Assembly (NCBI RefSeq): GCF_910593845.1 | Contig: NZ_CAJVAS010000022.1 | Location: 1 to 64,000, forward strand | Direction: 5' to 3' | Length of the DNA: 64,000 bases | DNA from: Paenibacillus solanacearum | GTDB taxonomy: Bacteria > Bacillota > Bacilli > Paenibacillales > NBRC-103111 | In this document: in pieces, positions 58,440-64,000 of the stretch | Layout: the number at the start of each line of letters is the position of its first letter | Numbering within the stretch: the first letter of the stretch is position 1 | Program-made: the position numbers and the translations under genes | The notes under the pieces: generated by a model | What the model was told of the DNA's origin: nothing | The model's input: only the letters and a program-made list of their open reading frames with translations | The model's database searches: none

Positions 58440-58468
58440 ATTTTATTGATAATGATTCTCATTGTCAA
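58440..58468 (-). promoter_or_regulatory. Fur-box promoter, twin of the one at 6677
   Basis: On the minus strand a perfect -35 TTGACA (58463-58468) and a -10 TAAAAT (58440-58445) are 17 bases apart. The overlapping 19-base sequence GATAATGATTCTCATTGTC on the plus strand is a classical Fur box. The promoter differs from the one at 6677-6705 at only a few positions. Both extend into GAA after the -10. Confidence 0.88.
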
Positions 58469-58535
58469 TTATTTCGTGGCAGGAGGAGATATTGAACGAG
58501 GGATGATCGTTCTTTTCGTCAAATGTATCGGTTGG

Positions 58536-59390
58536 CTATATCGCCGATCGGGCCGCACTTTTTTGAAGCTCGAGGATCAAAGTTTCATAAATGCAATTAT
58601 GCCTGCTGACCGGTGTCACCCGCCATTCCTTTAACGAACGGATGTCCAGCGGGTAATTGAATAAAGACCTCAGACCGTTCCCATACCGTACAATAATTTT
58701 GCAATCGGGGTGAACCTCGGATGTTAATTCGTCCAATATCTCCAGCTTTTCCGGCACAAGAGAAGCAATAAACACATGGGTGGCTTCCCTCAGAAATTCG
58801 CGATCCCGCATGTGACTGTCCGTGTAATGGAAGGAACCTTGCAAACCCAAAAAGTTCGCCAGCTTCCTTCCGTGCCGGACAGCTTCTTCGTCAATGTCCG
58901 TGCATAACACCTCGGCTGACGTTTCCATGGCAATGGTCAATGCCGACACAGGGAACGCGCCGGCACCAATGAATATGACCTTGGACTCCCGTTTAATGCG
59001 GGTGTACTCCCACTCTTCTTGTACCGCTGCCGATAAGAGCGACAAGTACAGGTTCGCATCCCATGCTTCCGTATATGTACGAAGCGCTCTCATCTTCTCG
59101 ATCATGCATAACGCATGGGCGGATCTGTCTCTGATCCTTGCCGAGCACTGCTTCACTTCCTCGCAGTTTGACCCTTGCCGCCATCGTTTTTCATTTTCCT
59201 CGCAAACGATAAATTCGCATAAACGGTCCAGCTGTTCGCTAAGAAGCTCCCAGCTGTCCGGACTGTGATGGATGGCGACCGCCAACCGGGTCAGCTCTTC
59301 CTCCATCGAGTGCAAGCAACTAAGAAAATCGCCCTGGGTTTCGATGTGTCTTCCCTCCGTCTCCTCCATATTCATGCCCGCATTGAACAT
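58536..59390 (-). CDS. Nicotianamine synthase/CntL-like aminobutyrate transferase
   Basis: About 284 residues. The start is uncertain: ATG codons at 59390, 59375 and 59369 and a TTG at 59432 are all in frame without a clear ribosome binding site. The N-terminal ~130 residues are helical. The C-terminal part is a SAM-binding Rossmann fold (VIFIGAGAFPVSALTIA, LCTDIDEEAVRHG, THVFIASLVPEKLEILDEL, IIVRYGNGLRSLFNYPL) matching nicotianamine synthase and CntL. These use SAM to transfer 2-aminobutyrate onto histidine or another amine in opine-type metallophores such as staphylopine and bacillopaline. No CntM dehydrogenase, racemase or transporter is nearby. Confidence 0.75.
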   Translation of the reverse strand: MFNAGMNMEETEGRHIETQGDFLSCLHSMEEELTRLAVAIHHSPDSWELLSEQLDRLCEFIVCEENEKRWRQGSNCEEVKQCSARIRDRSAHALCMIEKMRALRTYTEAWDANLYLSLLSAAVQEEWEYTRIKRESKVIFIGAGAFPVSALTIAMETSAEVLCTDIDEEAVRHGRKLANFLGLQGSFHYTDSHMRDREFLREATHVFIASLVPEKLEILDELTSEVHPDCKIIVRYGNGLRSLFNYPLDIRSLKEWRVTPVSRHNCIYETLILELQKSAARSAI

Positions 59391-59524
59391 TAGAAGTATA
59401 TGTAGGAAGGTAAGCCATCCATGTCTGAGCAAATTCGCCTAATCTTACCCTTTCGGGCGCTGGCCGTGTCCGTTTGTTGCAGCCCTTGAATTAACCAATG
59501 TTTTATAAGCCTCTGGACGAAAAA

Positions 59525-59563
59525 AAAGGCGTTCCGCCAAAGTAGTCTTTGACGAACGCCTTT
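59525..59563 (-). terminator. Intrinsic terminator after the cytoplasmic sulfatase
   Basis: AAAGGCGTTC and GAACGCCTTT form a 10-bp perfect stem. On the minus strand it is followed by TTTTTTTCG. It lies 19 bases after the stop at 59583. Confidence 0.85.
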
Positions 59564-59582
59564 ATATCCAGTTTACGACAGC

Positions 59583-61052
59583 TTACTGCGCTGCATCCAT
59601 GCGTTCCAGCCGCTCCTTATACTTTGGCGACACGATCGGCGGTTTGCCGGCCTGGCATACAAGATCGCCGTTACTCGTCAAGTCGACGTTCCGTTCGGCT
59701 AACACCGCGACCAGTTTCTCCCGCCAACGGTTAGTTTCGGCGGCATAGGCTTCGCTTGCGGCCAGATCGACGCATTCGCCAGGATCTGAGGCCAGATCGA
59801 ACAACTGCTCCGTGCCCAGTCTGGGAAACCAAATATATTTCCATCGGCCGTCCGTTACATACTGCATTTCCTGCTCCTCGGAATAGCATGTACTGTGCTC
59901 TCCGTGCACAAACTCCCGCCATCCGCTCGCTTCCCCCCGAATGAGCGGCAGCATGCTTCGCCCGTCCACCGAATCGGGAATCGTCACGCCGGCTGCGTCG
60001 AGAAGCGTCGGCATAATATCCTGCAAGCATACCGGGGCAGCGCTTCGTTCGACCGGACTGCCGTTCGCCGCTTTCGGCAGCTTCACGATGAGCGGAATAT
60101 GGGCCGATCCTTCGTAAGCATATGTTTTACGCCACAAGTGGTGATCCCCCATCATATCGCCGTGGTCCGAGGTGAACATAATGAGCGTATTGTCGAACTG
60201 CCCGATTTTTTTCAAGTACATCAGTAAACGTCCGATTTGCAAATCGATATGATGGATGTTGCCGTAATATCCGATCCGCGCTCTGCGAATCTCCTCGTCG
60301 CTCCGCTTGCCTCTCCAGGCATCGGGCTTCGCGGCGTCCTTCCGCACATTATGCATCGCGGACCAGTCCCCGAGATGCGGCGCGGGCATGTCTTTTTTCT
60401 CATAGATGTCATAGTAAAAGGCCGGTGCGTCATACGGCGAATGCGGCCGCGCGAACGACATTTTCAAGAAGAAGGGCTTGCCGGGGTCCCGGTTCTGCAC
60501 GAACCGGATCGATTCGTTGACTGTCCAGTTGGTCGGATGCAGAAACTCCGGCGCGTGGTAAGGACGGGCCATCCACGAATTCCAATCGATGCCGTGGTCG
60601 GTAAAACCGTAATCTCCCGTTTTGTTCTGCTCGAACCATCTTCTGTAATCGGATATGAAGCCGGGATCGCCCTGTCTGCCCGATTCGTCCAGCACGGTAT
60701 GATGGAAGCCGAACAAAGACCTTTGCGGGTGAAAATGCATTTTTCCCACACCTTGCGTGTGGTAGCCGGCCTTCGCCAACTGCTCGGGCAGCGTATGCTC
60801 CAGGCAGCGCATCGGCCCTTGGCCGCGGCCCATGCCGAGGATGCCCGTATTCCACGGGTCCATGCCGGTCATCAGGCTGGCTCTCGCCGGGATACAAGAC
60901 GGCGTGCTGGAGTATGCGCAGTCAAAGACCGTCCCTTCCGCTGCGATCCAGTCCAGATTCGCTGTTTCGATCACCTCATTCCCATAGCAGCCCAGCGTAT
61001 CCCATCGCTGCTGATCGGTCATGATGAGCAGTATATTCGGTCGCTTGGTCAT
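59583..61052 (-). CDS. Cytoplasmic type I sulfatase
   Basis: A 489-residue sulfatase without a signal peptide. ATG 61052 follows AAGGAG. The N-terminal metal motif is LIMTDQQRWD, the formylglycine signature is SCIPARASL (Cys53), and the later motifs GKMHFHP, TSDHGDMMGDH and WRKTYAYEGSAHIPLIV are intact. The DQQR start and the TSDHGDMMGDH element are typical of the choline-sulfatase/heparan-type branch. It is monocistronic between a cre-like site and a terminator. Being intracellular, it must act on an imported sulfated compound, unlike the Tat-exported sulfatase at 1609. Confidence 0.87.
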   Translation of the reverse strand: MTKRPNILLIMTDQQRWDTLGCYGNEVIETANLDWIAAEGTVFDCAYSSTPSCIPARASLMTGMDPWNTGILGMGRGQGPMRCLEHTLPEQLAKAGYHTQGVGKMHFHPQRSLFGFHHTVLDESGRQGDPGFISDYRRWFEQNKTGDYGFTDHGIDWNSWMARPYHAPEFLHPTNWTVNESIRFVQNRDPGKPFFLKMSFARPHSPYDAPAFYYDIYEKKDMPAPHLGDWSAMHNVRKDAAKPDAWRGKRSDEEIRRARIGYYGNIHHIDLQIGRLLMYLKKIGQFDNTLIMFTSDHGDMMGDHHLWRKTYAYEGSAHIPLIVKLPKAANGSPVERSAAPVCLQDIMPTLLDAAGVTIPDSVDGRSMLPLIRGEASGWREFVHGEHSTCYSEEQEMQYVTDGRWKYIWFPRLGTEQLFDLASDPGECVDLAASEAYAAETNRWREKLVAVLAERNVDLTSNGDLVCQAGKPPIVSPKYKERLERMDAAQ

Positions 61053-61072
61053 TCCAACCTCTCCTTCCATTC

Positions 61073-61086
61073 CGTTAGCGCTTATT
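61073..61086. promoter_or_regulatory. cre-like site upstream of the sulfatase
   Basis: CGTTAGCGCTTATT read on the minus strand as AATAAGCGCTAACG matches 11 of 14 positions of TGWAARCGYTWWCA. It sits 21 bases before the sulfatase start, where CcpA would block transcription. The palindromic core AGCGCT is shared with 12686-12699. Confidence 0.4.
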
Positions 61087-61384
61087 CCGCACAAGCTTAT
61101 TATAGTTGAAAGCGCTGGCATATTTCACCTCTAATAGTAGCATTCTCCACGCATTGACCTCCGTCCCCATTCTGCTATATGATTCGTAGACAAAGTACCA
61201 AGCGAATAAGGAGCAAAAAGGAACGTCTCGCAAGGAAATTTGGGAATATGGGCGAGCGGAGATGAAGCGACCAGGAATGCAGCAATACAATGCGGCATTC
61301 TTTTTTCGTTTGATAAGGAATTTTTTTCCATACCGAAAGTTGCGCCCCCTCTTCCCCCGCTTCATTCCGTCATAAAAAAACTTG

Positions 61385-61405
61385 AAAGCATTTTGTTAAT
61401 GCTTT
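61385..61405. other. Hairpin upstream of the sigma factor gene
   Basis: AAAGCATT and AATGCTTT are a perfect 8-bp inverted repeat with a 5-base loop followed by TCC, about 75 bases before the sigma factor start. It may be an operator, a sigma promoter element or a weak terminator. The rest of 61122-61480 holds no gene that I can support. Confidence 0.35.
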
Positions 61406-61480
61406 TCCTGCGCCGGCGTATTAACATACGTAAATTTCCTTGATCAGTCATCATAACCAAGGAGCAAAGGAGGAGAGACA

Positions 61481-62062
61481 TTGGAGAGCGTTCAGGCAGC
61501 CAAGGAGATTTACCGGCATCCACAAGACAAGCTTCACGCAGACGTGCTATCTGCAGCGCAATTTTCCGAAATCTACGAGCTGTACTTCGATCGCGTGTAC
61601 AAGTATATCTGTTACCGGATTCAAAATCAGCATGAGGCCGAAGATCTTTGCAGCCAGGTTTTTGAAAGAGTCATCCTGCATTACCACAAGTTCTCCGCGG
61701 AAAAAGCCAAATTCGATGTATGGTTATTCGCGATTGTCCGGAACGCTGTGACCGATTATTACCGTGCACGCCCCAAACGATTTCACTTTTCCCTCGATGC
61801 GATTGCGGAATTTATATTTCCCAAGCCGTCGCCCGAGGAATTGGCAATTCAGGATGATACGAACCAGGCGCTGCTGCAAGCAGTGGCCAAGCTGCGCGAC
61901 AAAGAACGCCATATCATCGCATTGAAATTCGGCGCCCGGCTGAAAAACGCGGAAATTGCCGAGCTTATGGGGATTAGCGAATCCCATCTCGGTGTCGTAG
62001 TTCACAGAAGTCTCAAAAAGCTGCAAAACCTATTGTTGAAAGCGAGGTTCATGGATGAATAA
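61481..62062 (+). CDS. ECF-type RNA polymerase sigma factor
   Basis: A 193-residue sigma-70 family protein from a TTG start after AGGAGGAGAGACA. Region 2 covers about residues 28-95 (FSEIYELYFDRVYKYICYRI, DVWLFAIVRNAVTDYYRAR), and region 4 about 130-185 (LRDKERHIIALKFGARLKNA, ISESHLGVVVHRSLKKL). It overlaps the next gene by 8 bases, the usual arrangement for an ECF sigma factor and its membrane anti-sigma partner. Confidence 0.87.
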   Translation: MESVQAAKEIYRHPQDKLHADVLSAAQFSEIYELYFDRVYKYICYRIQNQHEAEDLCSQVFERVILHYHKFSAEKAKFDVWLFAIVRNAVTDYYRARPKRFHFSLDAIAEFIFPKPSPEELAIQDDTNQALLQAVAKLRDKERHIIALKFGARLKNAEIAELMGISESHLGVVVHRSLKKLQNLLLKARFMDE

Positions 62063-62921
62063 GAATCGCAGTCGGAAACCGCATGGAGACGTTGCAGAGC
62101 TGCTGGAAACGATGGAATTCGATAACAGCGCAGCCAAAGAGCGTATTTTCAACCGTTTGGTGCGCAGCATCGAGACAGGGAGCATTCAATCGACAAATTC
62201 GAAAAAGGACGGGGTTCAAATGATGACAAGAAAATGGAAAACAGCTGCCGCCACCGCCGCGGCTATCGTACTCATTGGCGGCGTGTTCTCGACGACCTCC
62301 TACGCGCAAGGGATGATTCAATCGATTCTGGCGCGCTTTCACGTAGGCAATATGGAGATCGTTCAAGTAGACAAAGAACGGCCAGTCCCCGCAAACGCGA
62401 ACAATAGCGCTTCCGGCCAGGAAAGCGGCGCCGAATCCAGAGTGGCACTGTCGCCACAGCCGAAACGGTCGCTGCAGGAAGCACGCGTCGCTATCGGGCT
62501 CAATTTCCCTGCCCCTTCGTGGATGGCCGATTTCAAATACGTTAACACCGTTCTTCAAGGAAAAACCATGGTGGAAGTGCAGTACGCACAAGGCGACAAA
62601 ACCGTCAATTTCCTCATCTCGCAAGGCGGCAGCAACGGCATTGAAACGACCGGCGAAGTGAAGACGGCCGTAATGAACGGCGTCACCGTTTATTTCGCTA
62701 ACGGAATCGTGATCTGGGAAACTCAGGGCTTCACCGTCGAGATGTACGCAAGGGATGATTTCGATGCCGCCACGCTGGAGAAAATCGTCAAAGGCTTTGA
62801 CGTTGGAACGCCGTTATCGCAAGCACAGATCGACCAGGCCAAATCGAATCGTGACAACCTGCTCCGAACGGAAAGAGCGACGCAAGCGGCTCCCGCCGCT
62901 GCTTCGGAGGAGCGTAAATAA
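62055..62921 (+). CDS. Membrane protein, probable anti-sigma partner with DUF4367-like domain
   Basis: A 288-residue protein. Residues 1-55 are cytoplasmic and charged. One membrane helix (about 61-80, AAATAAAIVLIGGVFSTTSY) is followed by an outer region rich in Ser/Asn/Gly, then a DUF4367-like beta domain (PAPSWMADFKYVNTVLQG, VEVQYAQGDKTVNFLIS, VTVYFANGIVIWE) and an Ala-rich tail. A cytoplasmic N-terminus plus outer sensor fits an anti-sigma factor for the adjacent sigma protein. It lacks an obvious zinc HxxxCxxC motif. Confidence 0.7.
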   Translation: MNKNRSRKPHGDVAELLETMEFDNSAAKERIFNRLVRSIETGSIQSTNSKKDGVQMMTRKWKTAAATAAAIVLIGGVFSTTSYAQGMIQSILARFHVGNMEIVQVDKERPVPANANNSASGQESGAESRVALSPQPKRSLQEARVAIGLNFPAPSWMADFKYVNTVLQGKTMVEVQYAQGDKTVNFLISQGGSNGIETTGEVKTAVMNGVTVYFANGIVIWETQGFTVEMYARDDFDAATLEKIVKGFDVGTPLSQAQIDQAKSNRDNLLRTERATQAAPAAASEERK

Positions 62922-62953
62922 TACAAATTTTGACGAAACGGACGTTTATGGAA

Positions 62954-62996
62954 AAGATGCTCCTCAGCGATTGCAGCTAGGGGCATCTTGTTTGTG
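62954..62996 (+). terminator. Intrinsic terminator of the sigma operon
   Basis: AAGATGC and GCATCTT pair with extra inner C/G pairs around a structured loop, followed by GTTTGTGATTT. It lies 32 bases after the stop at 62921. Confidence 0.7.
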
Positions 62997-63097
62997 ATTT
63001 GCATATTTGCCCCGTGCCTAAATGCAAGTCAAACCATCCATTCGTACGGCAATCGTGATAAAATACGAGTACAAATCGAACCTATAGGATGGTTGCC

Positions 63098-63775
63098 GTG
63101 AACTCTGATCAAATCCATGCCGTCATTCGCCTGTTTCCATGCTTCGCGGAGCTGTCCGCAACCGACTGGGCTTCGGCCGAAACGATGAAGCTTACCTCTT
63201 CGTCCCTCCATCCGATCGCCGAAGGCCATCGCTTGAATCACGCGCCCTTTATCCTGTCGGGCTGCGTTCGCATCTTCAAACTGAACGCTTCCGGCAGAGA
63301 AGTGACCTTGTACCGCGTGCGCGGAGGCGAATGCTGCGTGCTCATGATGGCCAGCATTCTGGGAGAAACGGAATATGAAGCCTCCGTGCACATTGAATCG
63401 GAGGCCGAGGTGCTGCTTTTTCCAGTGGACGCTTTTCGGCGATGGATGCATTCCTATCAGCCGGTCAGCCGGTATATTTACAAGCAATTCACGAGCCGGT
63501 TTATTAGCGTGACCAGCCTGCTGGAGCAAATTGCGTTCGGTTCCATGCAGGAGCGCGTCGCCGCTTATCTCATTCAGCGTCATCAGGAGACGGCCTCTTC
63601 TTCTGCAGGGATCGAGATGACGCATGAGCAAATAGCGGTGGAACTCGGTACCGCTCGCGAAGTGGTGAGCCGGATGCTGAAGAATCTCGCCGGGGAAGGT
63701 GCGATTCGCCTGCAGAGGGGGAAAATTATCGTGACGGATTACGCTAAACTGCTGTCCTTTACTTCGCTTTCGTGA
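63098..63775 (+). CDS. Crp/Fnr family regulator (third paralogue)
   Basis: A 225-residue regulator. The GTG at 63098 after AGGATGG is favoured over the ATG at 63089, which lies inside that sequence. The sensor domain has SGCVRIFKLNASGREVTLYR and an adjacent cysteine pair (GGECCVLMM) in the ligand-binding region. The helix-turn-helix carries ELGTAREVVSRMLKNL, with the E..SR recognition pattern. The neighbouring gene at 63853 is AhpD-like, a common pairing in which the regulator responds to peroxide or redox signals. It lacks N- or C-terminal Fe-S cysteine clusters. Confidence 0.82.
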   Translation: MNSDQIHAVIRLFPCFAELSATDWASAETMKLTSSSLHPIAEGHRLNHAPFILSGCVRIFKLNASGREVTLYRVRGGECCVLMMASILGETEYEASVHIESEAEVLLFPVDAFRRWMHSYQPVSRYIYKQFTSRFISVTSLLEQIAFGSMQERVAAYLIQRHQETASSSAGIEMTHEQIAVELGTAREVVSRMLKNLAGEGAIRLQRGKIIVTDYAKLLSFTSLS

Positions 63776-63852
63776 CTTTATCACCGACTATTCTTTTCCG
63801 CGACGTTACAATGAGGATGTTACATCCTATAACGACGTGGGAGGAATTGACG

Positions 63853-64000
63853 ATGAGTCATTATTACAATCAAGCGGACCTGGAATGGATCCCCGAGCTG
63901 GTGAAGCTCGCCCCCCAAGCCTCGGCGTCCTTTTTCGCCTTTGAGAAGGAAGTCTACCATTCGGATGGAGCCCTGCCGTTGAAAACGAAAGAGCTTCTCG
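63853..64000 (+). CDS. Carboxymuconolactone decarboxylase/AhpD-like protein (partial)
   Basis: The first 49 codons of a gene cut by the window end. ATG 63853 follows GGGAGG. The translated start (YNQADLEWIPELVKLAPQAS, then LPLKTKELL) matches the N-terminal helix and the K-E-L/R entry of the AhpD/CMD family. The peroxidatic CxxC would lie outside the window. It follows the Crp/Fnr gene by 77 bases with a TACAAT -10 candidate at about 63808. Confidence 0.7.
   Translation, partial: MSHYYNQADLEWIPELVKLAPQASASFFAFEKEVYHSDGALPLKTKELL

Noticed and set aside
58410..58634. A 74-codon plus-strand frame starting before the Fur box
   Set aside because: It runs through the Fur promoter and overlaps the end of the CntL-like gene. 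The better reading of the site is a minus-strand promoter.
1..64000. CRISPR arrays, tRNA or rRNA genes, insertion sequences, prophage genes
   Set aside because: No regular spaced repeats, cloverleaf sequences, ribosomal RNA stretches, transposase motifs or terminal inverted repeats were seen on reading both strands.

Overview
The window looks like a chromosomal segment of a Paenibacillus-type Firmicute. The signs are consistent GGAGG-type ribosome binding sites, clusters of AraC regulators with Gfo/Idh/MocA oxidoreductases and sugar isomerases, a large secreted beta-propeller protein with a FIMAH-like tail, a Bacillus-type Fnr with C-terminal cysteines, a clade II (Sec-type) nosZ operon and a T-box leader. 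No tRNA, rRNA, CRISPR array, intact insertion sequence or phage gene was seen.

Bases 1-21,700 are a carbohydrate and organo-sulfate catabolism region. It holds a Tat-exported sulfatase, a metallo-beta-lactamase-fold lipoprotein, two siderophore-esterase-like hydrolases, a secreted multi-domain propeller protein and an intracellular one, two Gfo/Idh/MocA oxidoreductases, two TIM-barrel sugar isomerases, a PhyH dioxygenase, an orphan ABC solute-binding protein and three AraC regulators. Two remnants lie here: a truncated solute-binding protein, and the last ~60 codons of a FecCD iron-siderophore permease directly behind a Fur promoter. Bases 21,700-27,800 carry a PAS-PAS-GGDEF-EAL protein, a chemoreceptor and a T-box-controlled aspartate-semialdehyde dehydrogenase.

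Bases 27,800-57,300 form an anaerobic nitrogen-oxide respiration island. In order it holds a hemerythrin; a nos operon (cytochrome c, nosZ, nosB-like, nosD, nosY, nosF, lipoprotein); a haem-related operon (radical SAM/SPASM, haem-copper-like membrane protein, protoporphyrinogen oxidase); an eight-gene operon built on a cytoplasmic NapA/NasC-type molybdoenzyme with polyferredoxin, Tat-Rieske protein, b-type cytochrome and a NarK transporter fused to a PAS domain; a Crp/Fnr regulator; ric (di-iron Fe-S repair) plus hemerythrin; a five-gene DUF2249-centred operon of unknown function; fnr; a broken nreABC-type nitrate-sensing locus; and pflBA. Most of these units start with a TGTGA-N6-TCACA box placed 21 or 22 bp upstream of a -10 hexamer, which is class II Fnr geometry, so they read as one oxygen-controlled regulon. 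The neighbouring genes supply electron transfer, cofactor repair and fermentation (pyruvate formate-lyase).

Bases 57,400-61,100 hold a second Fur promoter, almost identical to the first, driving a small ORF and an N-terminally truncated siderophore esterase. An orphan nicotianamine-synthase/CntL-like gene and a second, cytoplasmic sulfatase follow. Bases 61,400-64,000 hold an ECF sigma factor with a probable membrane partner, a third Crp/Fnr regulator and the start of an AhpD-like gene cut by the window edge.

The best candidates for undescribed biology are the nitrate-reductase-type operon with its NarK-PAS fusion, the DUF2249 operon, the collapsed nreABC locus with surviving NreC-like palindromes, and the twin Fur promoters that have lost their transport genes.
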